Part shown: piece after piece, positions 40,928-51,952 of the stretch
How the letters are laid out: each line of letters begins with the position of its first letter
Position numbering within the stretch: the first letter of the stretch is position 1
NCBI GenBank assembly: GCA_013396655.1
Contig: WBMV01003373.1
Location: forward strand, 252,594-316,593
DNA from: Campylorhamphus procurvoides
Lineage: Eukaryota; Chordata; Aves; Passeriformes; Dendrocolaptidae
DNA: 64,000 bases
Reading direction: 5' to 3'
Notes under the pieces: generated by a model
The model's input: the letters and a program-made list of their open reading frames with translations, nothing else
Databases searched by the model: none
Told to the model about the DNA's origin: nothing
Program-made: the position numbers and the translations under genes

Positions 40928-43900
40928 AATTACATTTATTTTAATAACAAGCATATCTACACTTGTGAGTCTGGGTGTAAAAGCTAAACTATAATTTCCA
41001 AGCAAATTTTTACTTTTGACATGTTCAAATGTGTTTTGTTATTTTATTCACAAGATAAAGACATTACTACTCACTGCTAATAGATAATACTACATTATCC
41101 TTTGGAAACCTCTATATGAATAGTATATTTCATGTCATGTATGAATTTCAGTGAAGCTGCCACAGTTCCCTGGACTACCGTTTTAAAAGTCAAGGTTATT
41201 CTACACATATATCATTAGATTGATTACCTTGTTTCTGAAAGAAGGGATCTTTCAGGAGAAAAAAACCTACATTCATAAACCTTCATAATATTGCATTATA
41301 CTATAAGCTGTATTCTCTTTTTGATGATTGTATAAAGCCAGAATGATTCCCCTGACTTCAGTACAATGCACTAGACAATGCAGTGCTTCTGAGCAAAGGA
41401 ATGCAAAATAAAATCTTCAGATACAGCCCAAAAGTTTTATAGGCAGAAAAAGATTTTAGAGAAGACACATGACCGATCACAGTTTAAAATTAAATGACAC
41501 TTAAAAAGAGTGCTATGACACTTGTTACTCTGATTATGGCAAGAATCTGTTGGAATTCTGAAAGAATCTCAGAATACGGTCTCTATCACAAGGGAACATT
41601 TTTCCTTTTTCCATTTGCAGTCTAACAAATGGTGTGTCTCAGCTGCTGCCAACATCATTACATATCTTCCTGAAACTACATGATCTCACTGTAAATAGTT
41701 TAGATTTGGTACAAAATCTCATGGTTCTGGTCCCTGTTCTGTCACTGCATTTTATTTTATGACTCCTTCACATATACAAACCATTCGTTCATCCATAAGC
41801 ATAAGCCAGCACTGTATTAGTGATTACTCACTTTACCAATGAATAGGCCAGGGTAAATCCTGGTTTGGTCATTTGTGTTTTGCCAGTCACCAGCAAGTGA
41901 ACAGATGTTTTAAAAGGCAGATGTGGCAAGAATGAGAATGAGAATTGCTTCAGCTAAATTATAAATTTTACTTAAATTACTAATATAAACTAACTACAAA
42001 CTAAATTCTAATTTATTAATATCAACTCAAATGAGAAAAAAATGTAGACTCATCAAAATCACAGTGCAAATAAGGTCATAACTAGGTTAATGTCTTGATG
42101 ATTCAGCTGTCTTTTCTCCCAGCAATGGCTTTCATTTGAATTGACGTAAGACACATCAAACAAGAGACAAAACTCCAAGTACCGGTAAAATAAAAATTAG
42201 TTTGGGCAGATAATTTGGTATTTTACAAGAGGTCTGCTGGATACCTCTTGTATGATCCAGTAATGACCACTTCTGTGTAAAGATCAAGAAAAAGTCTGAA
42301 AATTCCTTCCTTGTAGGATCTGTGCTTTAACCAGCTGTTTCCCATCCAGAACAGACTTTGTTCACATGTTGATCTAATAGGCTCACTGCAAACTTGGAAA
42401 ATATTCACAGGGAAAAATGTAAGCAGATCAGATTTTCAGGATGTTCTGAACTTACCATGATTGCCCAGGTTGCTCAGCAGCAAGACAGATGATTATATCT
42501 AAGGACAGGCACCAAGGGGAATCTAGAGCCAGAACATGAGTGTTCCCATACAAACCTGCCATTCCAGTACTGTAAAGCTGTAAGAAAAATAAAAGGCAAT
42601 AACACTTATTAAGCAATAAATGATTTATAAGCCACAGAATCTCTCACAGAGCCAGAAGTTTTAACAAAAGCATTAAAAATGTCACTGTCATATCTCCTCT
42701 ATGTCAGCAAAAATACTACACACCATGTGCTAGTCTGATTATTTTTGGGCACTCCTACTCCTCGTGGTCTTTAGTTTGTTTTCTGTTAAAGCAGTAAATT
42801 AGTCATGGATTTTTATTGAGACTATATTTTTTAATCCTTATAGAACAGAGCAGATGGTTTGGAAGGTACCTATCCATGGCAAAGAAAATAATTTAGATTA
42901 ATGGTTCCTTTCATTGCTGGCAGCGATGCTTTGAGATTATGAATGGATTGAAAACACATTTTTGGCCACCAATTTATAGCACTTTTTGACACTCCACGAT
43001 CATGTAAGCAGGAAAAAATATTTAGGTATAGCTGAGTTTTTTACAATAAGAGATTGTAAGAGAAAAATAGAAACACACTTGATTTCTATTTATACTCTGT
43101 GTCATTTTCATTACAGCACCAAATGAACTGATCCACCTACAGCTTTCTCCCAGAACCTATTATCCTTTCTCTCAGGACTGGGGTCCTGACATTGTATATT
43201 ATTCTGACAATGCTCTTTGGACTCATATGATCATGTAATGGGCAAGTACCTGAGAGGCCTTAGCTAAGGACCTGGCTGTGGGAGGGACCTTCTGCAGGTC
43301 AAGAATGTCTCACATTCACTAAGGACATGGCAATAATGAAACCTTTCAATATTCTTTGAGGTTTCTAAGTATTTGTCACACCTTGGGAATGGTAGGAGGT
43401 CTTCTTACTTGAAATGTACCACACTGCAAAACTCCAGAGAAGTAAAAGAGAACTTATCTGTTCAAATAATGTCAGTGGTTGTATTATTCTTATTCTCCCC
43501 GAGCCATTCTTGGATGTTTTCAGGGTACAAAACTACTAAGAATAAAATCAAAGTATCCTCAAATGGAACAAACTACTATGCTGTCTTTAAGAGAAGTCTC
43601 TGAATAGGCATGTGTCGCAAATTATTATTTTATATGCTCCACTTTACCTGAGTTGTCATAAAACAAATTCCTTAAAATTAAGACTGTAGTTGTTTTTTTT
43701 TTAAATGCACTTGAAAAAATACATACAAGTTAATCAAGAGGTACAATAGGAAAAAAAATGTACTCGTTAATTGAAAAGTAATACCAGTGTTCTTAAATCT
43801 TTTAGAATTGATTAAACCTATACAAACTGGTATTTGCAAATACCTCATACTTACAATAAAACCCAAAAGGTTGTTTTAGTTCAAAAAGCTTTAAGATTGA

Positions 43901-44141
43901 AATCTGCCGTATATATTTCTGTGTTCATTTAGCTTTTAATATTTGTTTAAATATTTCTCATCAAGAAAGAAATTCAATCCTTTATTGGCTTTTTATTTTT
44001 TCCTCTAACTTTTCCATGTTCTTAAAGATGACTGCAATGTAGAGTGAGAAGTTCAATGGTCAGATGTGTCCTATTTCTCTCACAAAAGGATGACCTCCAC
44101 ACCTACAATTCCTTTGTATGGATGTTGTGCTGAAACATTAG

Positions 44142-44156
44142 ATAAATAAATAAATA
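44142..44156. repeat. (AAAT)n microsatellite
   Basis: Three to four tetranucleotide units. Confidence 0.6.
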
Positions 44157-44252
44157 GTAAACAATCAATGTTCTATGATATATGTTTTGTAAACTGTGTA
44201 ACCTTTTAATGAAAATGAAGTAAACCAGCAATTCTAGTTTAAAAAGTGAGTC

Positions 44253-44268
44253 ATAATAATAATAATAA
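44253..44268. repeat. (ATA)n microsatellite
   Basis: Five trinucleotide units. Confidence 0.7.
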
Positions 44269-45096
44269 AGATTATACTGATTACCTAAACTGACATTCCT
44301 AATGAATCCAAATAAGACAAGTTTGTGAGTGAAGTTATTCAGGGAAATACTCATTAACAACTGAGTTTTTTTCCCCCCCTAAATGAAGAACCTGAGATTT
44401 TAACCAACTGATGGTGGAGGTCTTGCATGAAAAGACTTCTGTGACCAGACATCATGCAATTTTAATTACATAGTACATATTAAGGCAGATGCAGCTTAAA
44501 ACATAAATAATTCCACTTAAAAACATTACATAAACTTACATTAAATTGTGTTGAAATGGAGCAGCAGTCAGATCCTCGACCTGATGACAGAATATCTTTT
44601 CCGTGGAGATTAACAGTATTTCTGTTACATTCCTGCTGCTTGTAGTGTAACGTTATCTCTGGTGAAACTGTGGGAGTGATTGCTACAGCAACAGGTGTTA
44701 ATGTCATAAATCATAAGCTACCAATGTCTAAGAACTTAAGGTGAAATTTTCAGCAAAAGCAGAGATCAAATGTATAAAGTAGCTTACACCATATTTAACG
44801 GGGGAAAAAAAACTTGCTATGTGACTTTTCTGTATCATGTGAGCTTTGGACTAGTGGCACCTATCTGAGTTTTTCAAAGAAGAATATGTCTTTGTGAACA
44901 TCTCTTCTTAAGGAAATGGATATATCTTCCACATTTTTTGGAAAACAAACTACCCAGAGGCAATGCTAAGAGACTAGACATTGCTGAGTTCCTTAACAAA
45001 AAGCCAGATCATCGACACAGCATTACCTGCAACTTTTCTACAAAAAGGACAATGGTAATATTGCAATAAGCCCCAGAGGGGAAAAATGTAGTGATA

Positions 45097-45197
45097 AAAG
45101 GAAGGGGAGGAAGGGGAGGAAAGGGGGAAGGAAGGAAGGAGGGAAGGGAAGGGAGGAAGGAAGGAAGGAAGGAAGGAAGGAAGGAAGGAAGGGAGGG
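45097..45197. repeat. (GGAA)n polypurine microsatellite
   Basis: About 100 bases consist almost only of G and A on the plus strand, with degenerate GGGGAGGAA units passing into a purer GGAA array at about 45153-45190. All three minus-strand open frames that cross it encode Pro-Ser-Phe-Leu repeats, which are an artefact of the microsatellite. GGAA arrays can be bound by ETS-family factors; whether this one is cannot be told from sequence. Confidence 0.95.
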
Positions 45198-45493
45198 CAA
45201 CGCAGCTGTAGGGCTCTGATAAACTCAGAAGGACTAAACAGCAAAATACATAAAATAATTCTGAAGAAAATATACTGCACAAAGTCTGTGTTACATGTTG
45301 CACTTAAGAGGAGATTAGAAAAGATAAACTTACATCCAATATTGTGGATTTTGTTGATAAATAATAGCTTATTTGAGTTTTATTTCCATTGCCTGTGCAG
45401 GAAGTTTTATAATCATTTCAACTTCACTATTGATGCAAAATTTCTAGTTCAGACATTTAATCTTTTATATATTACCATCATATGTTTTGATAA
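45198..45493. other. Non-coding sequence between microsatellite and gap
   Basis: I see no feature here. The plus frame open at 45288 runs into the gap and has no recognisable content. Confidence 0.5.
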
Positions 45494-45545
45494 NNNNNNN
45501 NNNNNNNNNNNNNNNNNNNNNNNNNNNNNNNNNNNNNNNNNNNNN
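45494..45545. other. Assembly gap, 52 N
   Basis: Fifty-two consecutive undetermined bases. The odd length suggests an estimated rather than default gap size. It lies between the GGAA microsatellite and a TG/TA microsatellite, so missing simple-repeat or AT-rich sequence is the likely content. Open frames spanning it are meaningless. Confidence 0.99.
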
Positions 45546-45658
45546 ATTACATTACAAAAATCCTATAATATATGGGATTCGTTGTGCAGCCAGTAAACTT
45601 TTTTTTAAAAGATCCAAAACTGGCTCTTTAAATCTCTATTCTAAATCCACTTCAATAG

Positions 45659-45700
45659 TGTGTGTGTGTGTGTATATATATATTATATATAAATATATTT
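45659..45700. repeat. (TG)n(TA)n microsatellite
   Basis: TG units (about 45659-45673) pass into TA-rich sequence just right of the assembly gap. Confidence 0.9.
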
Positions 45701-48700
45701 TTATTTTTTTACAGACATTCTTATATCTCTCCCATGAAAACATCAAATATGTGAACCATGAAAAAATTCTGACTAAAATAAGGTGAGGGCTAGTTTTGTG
45801 TATGTGTGTGTTCTGGAATTATCTCAATTAAATTCTTAAGTATTAAACTGTTACATCCAGGAAAGAAGAAAGAAAGGGAGATTTTCTTGTTACTTTTGTT
45901 TCCACACACTTGAAACTTGCCTAGAAATGAACAATGACATCATTAATCTATTTCAGAAAAATTCCATAATTGTTTTCACAGTATCATTGGTTTTGCCAAG
46001 AAATAAGTCAAAGTTCAGAGAAGTTGTCAAAGCCAAATGCATTATGTTTCCTTGATCCAACTAGAAATCATTCTATGAAACAACCCACCATTTCCTCTAC
46101 TCCCAGAATTACTTATCTAAAAAAAACAATCAGCATGGCAGAATAGTTTGATTAGGCACCTATAAATATCAACAGAAGAACCTTGATAATACCACACGGA
46201 ATTAGAAAAATACTCTTTCAGAATCTGGATTCTGACCAAAGTTGTTTCCATGTTTACATCAAGGCATTTGTTTTTAATATAAAAGAACCTCATATTTTGG
46301 CATTAAAATGAAAGTTTAAGGATCACACTCAAATACATATAAATTATATGTAGTTCAGTTGTCTTCAAATGGACCATGCCAACATCTACATTGCAATGCT
46401 GAAAATTCTAACCAGGGTAAGCTACAAGAATTCACACTGCCTAACACATTCTTTGTGGGGCCTTCTCTTTGCTGCTCATGAACACACACAACCACTCTGG
46501 AAAAGTACAGTGTATATAAATTGACTTGGGTCAAGTCCTACCCTCATTGAAAAAAAGGTACATGAGACCAGGACTTCAACCTATGAGCCTGGCTTAGTTT
46601 TCTAACCAAGAAAGCCTTAGATAGGCTGCCATACTGAGTACTGAGCCTGCTGGCTGTCACTGCAGTGGATCCAAGAATTAATCAGAACCATCTAATAGAA
46701 TGGCAAAGTCTTTTATGCTTTTCTTTGCAATACATCTTAGTCTGCCCATTTGCCTTGTTTCCTATTTTTATCATGTCTTCCATTTTACACATGAAACCTT
46801 ACAGGTGAGAAATAGAGACTGTCTTGAGATAGTATCCATCTTGCTCTCTAATCTACACGAGGGAGAACTGCATGCATGATTTGCCCATGCAACATACAAC
46901 ATATGTAATGGAAAGAGAGGGAAAACAGAATGGACATTGGCAAACAAAGACTATCTGAGAGGTCTGTATGACTCTTCAGCATCCACAGAAATCAGGAAAT
47001 AGTCTGAATTGACATGGGCCTCACTAGGAAATTCTTGGAAACTGCTCAGTAAACAGCTGCTTCTGCTGCTTTCTGAGTTGGTAAAAACATCTCCCTCCTA
47101 ATCCTTACTATATTAAGCCAGATCTGCTGCACCCTGGTTTAAATTCTCATTCATGCCTAAACCCAAATCCTGTTTGAGATCATTCAAGCTGAGCAAATGA
47201 GGTTTCCAAGGCCACACACAGTCTGTCCATAAAAGAAATACATGGATAAAAGATTATTCAGTGACTGATGTCTTCATGAAAATTTGTATAATATTAGTCC
47301 TGATGTGTTGCTGAGCAGTTTTTATATTCAAGAGAATTTCTTTTTGACAGCAGGATTTCGAATCTAGTGAAGAGCTGATTACAACACTTACTATTTTCCT
47401 AATATTGGAATAAATAAAGGGCAGTAATTAAAGGCATATTTTATTGCACAGATTTAACAATGAAGTAGATACAAACCTGTAATGTTAACAGTGTAGGAGT
47501 TAATTGAAACTTAGTCACAGGAAAATATGAAAGAAAACAAATAGAAAAAAGCCTCTTCTTCTATTTATTCTGTTATAGGAAACATAAGGGAATGAGACGC
47601 TTACTCTGCTGCATTAGAGAAGGTTGTTAGAGGACAAACAACTTCCTGCAATTTCACCAGAGACAATATATCAGAAAAGATACTGCTAGGGAGCTTTTTG
47701 TATCAATAGTGAGCATAAAAGACCTGTGAAGCCAAAGATAAGCTTCAACCAAATATTTCACTCCAAACTTTCTGAGCAAAAGCATTGTGCCACCAGGAAT
47801 ATGGATGTCGAAGAAAACATACCTTCATTAAAAAAATAAAAGGGCTTTCATTCCTTAATACTTTCCACATGAAAGCCTGCTGAATTATTCTCAAAAAGGA
47901 TTTTCCCCCAGACAAATGGAACATCTCTTTCTTCTTCAGTCAACCAACAGTCATAACGCATAAAGTAGCAATCAGTAACTATATTTCTAACCTTTAATCA
48001 TTTCAGTAGGCCAGAAAGAGTCCAGCTCAGCATTTTTTCAACTGTCTTTTTAGTGGTAGATTGCAAGTAGGTTTCCTTTTCATTGTATATTTCAGCACCA
48101 TTCTAAATCTCCTTGTACCTGCTTGTATGATTGTTGAACAATTCATTTAATCACAGCAGCTGAATTTTCTTTCATGACATCCTCCTTTGACATTGCTCCA
48201 AGATAAAATGTGTCATAGAGGCTGACACATACTATAGCAAATCTTTCAAAAATTATTCAAACATCAACTGTCCAGAACTTCTCAAGCACTTAAAACGCAC
48301 TCACCAATCCCTCCAGTTGCCTATAGCTACTCACTCCTTCCTTCCCTTACAAGCAACATGGCCTGCTTCCAAATGTATTAGCCAAGGGTTTCTCAGTAAT
48401 CAGAGATATATTGCAATTTTTTGTTTAGAACAGTGAGTGGAGCAATAACATACCAGACTTCATTCTATCACCTGTTCCTTGAAATGAGACAAGGGTATTC
48501 ATTCCAAAGAGCCCATTGCTCAGAAGACTTATACATCCTTTTGCCTTCACATACTGTAAAGTCATCCCATTGACTTTTCTAGTGCTCTCAAGCACCAAAT
48601 CAAGCACATGGTTAAAGTCTAACAGGCTCAGGATTTCAAAGAAGAGTTTAGCCAGGTTAAGAATATCATGACCTCCAGCTTTAGTAGGGGTGGCAGGACA

Positions 48701-48720
48701 GGTCACTCTTCAGCTGCCCC

Positions 48721-48744
48721 AGTTCTTGATTTAGTTCTTGATTT
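48721..48744. repeat. 12-bp tandem duplication
   Basis: AGTTCTTGATTT occurs twice without spacer (48721-48732 and 48733-48744). GCCCCAGT-like words lie on both sides, suggesting a slippage event. Confidence 0.8.
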
Positions 48745-49198
48745 GTGCCCCAGTCACAAAACATGCATGGAAGTAAACTGTAAGTCTTAAGTCAAAAGAA
48801 ACATATACCAAGAATTATACTACTTCATTGAATGCATGACATAGGAGTTACTTTGCTCAAAAAAATATAATTTTTTGTGTGGAACAGACAATCATACAAA
48901 TATATATAGTATCAATACACAAATAACAGTACTAAGATGTTACCTTTCTGTGTGTAACAAGATAACATAGATAATTGGTTGAAAGAAATTGCAAAATGCT
49001 TGCATATTTCTAGCTTATAAGAAATACCTGTTTTCTTGTGTAATTTCAAAACTGTTGAGAATCAGTGGCCACCTTCTTTCAATTAGGTCATTTTAATTTA
49101 AAACATTTTTAGCATTCTTTCCAGCACGTATGGAAAAAGTACGATAGAATAGTGTCTATAGCTTTTTGCTTCAGCCTTTGATTTTATGTTTTGCTACA

Positions 49199-49231
49199 TA
49201 CACACAAAGACACACACACAGACACACACAA
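49199..49231. repeat. (CA)n microsatellite, interrupted
   Basis: ACAC tracts are interrupted by AG at two positions. Confidence 0.85.
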
Positions 49232-49284
49232 AAGAAGCTGTTTGGCTGGTTGTGTGTTTGTGTATTGTAACATACAAAAGTTCT

Positions 49285-49325
49285 CACTTAACTGTCACAG
49301 AAATCCAGTATTTGACAGTTAAGTG
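49285..49325. repeat. Perfect inverted repeat, 13-bp arms, 15-base loop
   Basis: CACTTAACTGTCA (49285-49297) is exactly reverse-complementary to TGACAGTTAAGTG (49313-49325), separated by 15 bases. Pairing does not extend cleanly beyond the arms, so the total hairpin (41 bases) is shorter than a typical microRNA precursor. A foldback-element relic or chance palindrome is possible. Confidence 0.8.
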
Positions 49326-49892
49326 CCTTGATAAATATCATCATTTCAGAACTATTCACGTGCTTTTGATCAAAAATGCAGAAGAAATTGATTCTGTAGT
49401 TGTTATCCTATTTCTGTGGATCAGAGAGACCATGACTACAGGAAGAAGGAAAAGAGTTTAATAAATAATTAAATAGGGATATGAAATTGAGGGTTAGTAG
49501 AATGAGAAGAGCATGAACTAAATTGAGCTGAATTTACAACAATGTAAGCTTTTGCAACACAGTTTTCTCTGAGTCTCTTTTTTGAGAACCCCAGTGGGAG
49601 AAAAACCGTATTTCTTTGTCTTTCAAATAGAGGTATGTACTGCCTCTCAAATAAGAAATAGGTTGACAAGGTCCTTAAAAACTAGCTATAATGGAGGAAA
49701 ATAGATTATAATTGTGAAGAGATCAAGACCATTCAGCTTTCTCCAGTGCATTTTTGCAGATGCCTCCTAATTAAAAAAAAGAACATGGGCTTTAAATGCT
49801 TTGATGGGAATTCCTTATCTATCAAGGCTCTGGTCCCAGATTAGACAAATCTCTGGGCCAGATGACCGGCTGCTATAAATGCATGGAATTAC

Positions 49893-49897
49893 CCTGA
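49893..49897. repeat. Target-site duplication, left copy (CCTGA)
   Basis: An exact match to 51235-51239, immediately outside the LTR ends. Confidence 0.85.
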
Positions 49898-50085
49898 TGT
49901 CGTGGTTTGACCCACGATAAATGCCTGATGTCCAGCAAAACTCCTTCAAGGCCTCCCCCCACCCCCTTTCACCTTCCAGAGGGAAGAAAAGAAAACCAGC
50001 TAGTAATTTACAGCTAGAGATAACAACCGAAAGGGGAGCTTTGATTAATACCACGGGCAAAGCAGAACTTAGAATAATGCTTAAA

Positions 50086-50091
50086 TTTATT
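50086..50091 (-). promoter_or_regulatory. Putative LTR polyadenylation signal AATAAA
   Basis: AATAAA reads on the minus strand, 188 bases from the LTR end at 49898, a plausible position for the R region of a minus-oriented LTR. It is the main orientation cue. No convincing TATA box was found upstream of it on the minus strand. Confidence 0.35.
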
Positions 50092-50304
50092 GCTAACAAA
50101 CTAACAACTAAAAATAAGAAATAAAAACAGGTTAGAAACACTTTCCCACCACCACCCCTTGATCTGTCCATGCCCCCCCTCCTTTCCCTGATGGTGTGAG
50201 GGACAGGGGAATGGAAGGTTTACAGTCAGTTGTTGTTGGGTCAGCCATTCGCAGATCTAAGTCCAAAACTCAAGCAACAGTTCTGTCTCAGGGGGTTTTC
50301 CTGT

Positions 50305-50404
50305 GGGCTGCAAAGGGGACAGCTCGATTCACCACAGTCATCACCACGGTCACAGGGGAATTACAACTTTGAGTCCTTCCCCTGCGCTCCGTGGGGTCCC
50401 CCCC
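50305..50404. repeat. Direct duplication inside the LTR, copy A
   Basis: This ~100-bp block has a clearly related copy at 50867-50966. Shared landmarks in the same order are GGGGACA-CTCG, TCACCA-GGTCA, CAGGG-AAT, TT-AGTCC and CGTGGGGTCCC. The two copies flank the 79-bp tandem array and are 562 bases apart. Confidence 0.85.
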
Positions 50405-50435
50405 ACGAGAGAGAGATCCTCTGCTCTCTCGTGGG
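50402..50435. repeat. Perfect 12-bp stem inside the LTR
   Basis: CCCACGAGAGAG (50402-50413) pairs exactly with CTCTCTCGTGGG (50424-50435) around a 10-base loop. It sits directly at the end of duplication copy A, just before the tandem array. Confidence 0.85.
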
Positions 50436-50496
50436 TCATTCCATGGGGTGCAGTCTCTCATGAAAAACTGCCTGTACCTACTTAGTATGGGATTCT

Positions 50497-50798
50497 CCCT
50501 TCATGGGTCTCAGCCGCAAATCTCTGCAAGGCTCTGCTCCACCTTGGGGGGTCTCCTGCTCAGCGTGGGTCCTCTCCCTCCGTGGGTCTCGGCTGCAAAT
50601 CTCTGCGAGACTCTGCTCCAGCTTGGGGGGTCTCCTTCTCAGCGTGGGTCCTCTCCCTTTGTGGGTCTCGGCTGCAGATCTCTGCAGGGCCTCTGCTCCA
50701 CCTTGGGGGCTCCTCTTGCTGAGCGTGGGTCCTCTCCCTCTGTGGGTCTCAGCTGCAAATCTCTGCAAGACTCTACTCCACCTTGGGGGCCTCCCACG
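50497..50798. repeat. 79-81-bp tandem array, about 3.7 copies, inside the LTR
   Basis: The GGGTCTC landmark recurs at 50505, 50584, 50663 and 50744, giving periods of 79, 79 and 81 bases. Each unit has the order GGGTCTCGGCTGCAAATCTC, then TCTGCTCCA-CTTGGGGG, then AGCGTGGGTCCTCTCCCT. The last copy stops after CTTGGGGGCCTCCC. Because 79 is not a multiple of three, successive copies shift frame. That explains why all plus and several minus frames stay open with repeated peptides of the 'GPLPLWVSAANLC' type. No coding function is implied. Confidence 0.92.
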
Positions 50799-50866
50799 AG
50801 GTAACAGCTTCTTTCATGCCTCCCCCTGCTCCGACAGGGGGGTCTTTGCACCCCGATGGATCCCAT

Positions 50867-50966
50867 GGGCTTCGAGGGGACAACTCGTAATCACCATGGT
50901 CATCACCAACGTATTCAGGGAATAATAGTTTTAAGTCCACTCCCTGATCCGTGGGGTCCCTCCCCC
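50867..50966. repeat. Direct duplication inside the LTR, copy B
   Basis: Partner of 50305-50404, more diverged than simple slippage products would be. The duplication therefore probably predates this insertion and belongs to the family's LTR structure. Confidence 0.85.
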
Positions 50967-51234
50967 TCCTCCTCTTCTCCTCCTGCACTGACCTTGATGT
51001 CTGCGTTGTGATGTTGTTAACCCATGGCTGCCGAATTCTAACTGCGCCACAACTTCTTAAATATGTTTTCACGCAGGGGCGTAACCTAATGGTTCAAAAG
51101 CAGGAAGTTTTCCTTGGAGCTGGCCCTCATTGGCCCTGCTCTATAGGATGGAGGGAAACTTCCAGAGGCTTCCAACAGAAGCCAATCTTCCTCTTAAAAA
51201 AAAAAAAAAACCCTAACCAGATAAACCCACGACA

Positions 51235-51239
51235 CCTGA
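51235..51239. repeat. Target-site duplication, right copy (CCTGA)
   Basis: An exact match to 49893-49897, immediately outside the LTR ends. Confidence 0.85.
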
Positions 51240-51952
51240 TTTGAACCAGACAATGAGATAGCCAATTCTTTTGAATGTACAGCTCCATTCCTATTATCCA
51301 GAGCTTTTATTTTTCTTTCTTAAGAAAGGCTTTTTGAAAAACTAGCTGTGTGTAAGTATTAGGGTGAAATATGATTTAAAATCACAAAGTGCTGTAAAAA
51401 ATCCCACCCAAAAATCTCAACTCTTTTTTTGCAGTTCATAAGTTTAAACTCAGGATAATGATGTTAGGTTTCTCCCATATACAGAGATATTATGTTTCCT
51501 TAAGTCAGAGATGGAAAATAATATTTGGACATCTAGCCCTGTCAGCCAAAATGCTTTCTAGTTTACCATCAGTCTATCTTTCAGCATCTGAAGCAACAGG
51601 TTTCCATTTGTGTCATTTGATTGAGAGTCACACATTAGATTTGTGATTGGCAAAGAATATTTCTGCTTCAATCATCAGAATGACTTCAGGAGTTCATTTT
51701 GCAATTGAAGCTTGACACTGACACTGTCTAGGAAATTACAGTGGAGCAACCAAAGACAATCTACAGAACAGTTTCATCCAAGTGGAGATGGTACCTCTCA
51801 TACTTGTAAAACTATTAATTCTGAATGACTGCCAAGACACTGAAGAATAGAAAGGGTTTGCTGCACTCTGGAACTTCCTATCTAGAAGTGTGTGGATACA
51901 TAATAGAAAACCAAGTCGTGACCAAAAGGTTTAGAGGTTTAGGTTTAGACTT

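Larger units (their letters stand above)
30501..45096. other. Non-coding AT-rich sequence, no gene seen
   Basis: No gene, RNA gene or clear interspersed repeat could be supported in this long block. Open frames do not exceed 115 codons (38089-38436, minus strand) and none has a recognisable domain. TTGGGAAGAACCTGATGTCC near 36852 faintly recalls the reversed CR1 3' end, and the text around 37270-37380 faintly recalls old amniote interspersed repeats. Both are too weak to call. Simple repeats are listed separately. Confidence 0.5.
45546..49897. other. Non-coding AT-rich sequence, no gene seen
   Basis: No gene could be supported. A minus-strand open frame at 48425-48706 (93 codons) has no recognisable domain. 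The block contains the TG/TA and CA microsatellites, a 12-bp tandem duplication and a perfect hairpin, each listed separately. Confidence 0.5.
49898..51234 (-). mobile_element. Solo LTR of an avian endogenous retrovirus (ERVL-like), 1337 bp
   Basis: The element begins TGTCGTGG and ends CCACGACA, so its two ends are exact 8-bp inverted repeats and carry the TG...CA termini of retroviral LTRs. It is flanked by a perfect 5-bp target duplication, CCTGA, at 49893-49897 and 51235-51239. A 5-bp duplication is usual for ERVL-type (class III) elements. No gag, pol or env sequence and no second LTR is present, so this is a solo LTR left by recombination between the two LTRs of a provirus. The interior is much richer in G, C and CpG than its surroundings. 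It carries a 79-81-bp tandem array, a ~100-bp direct duplication and a 12-bp hairpin, each annotated separately. Orientation is uncertain. AATAAA on the minus strand (50086-50091), 188 bases before that end, favours minus; a plus-strand AATAAA at 50120-50125 would lie too close to the start. Similarity to bird ERVL LTRs, for example the CTGCACTGACCTTGATGTCT segment near 50983, is from memory. Confidence 0.85.

Noticed and set aside
44974..45303. Minus-strand frames encoding Pro-Ser-Phe-Leu repeats
   Set aside because: A direct translation of the GGAA microsatellite in three frames.
47345..47365. TTTCGAATC word recalling a tRNA B box
   Set aside because: No A box at the right distance and no cloverleaf folding around it.
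50391..50925. Overlapping 137- and 140-codon plus frames and opposite-strand frames with repeated peptides
   Set aside because: They are produced by the 79-81-bp tandem array inside the solo LTR; the same peptide appears in shifted frames because the period is not a multiple of three.
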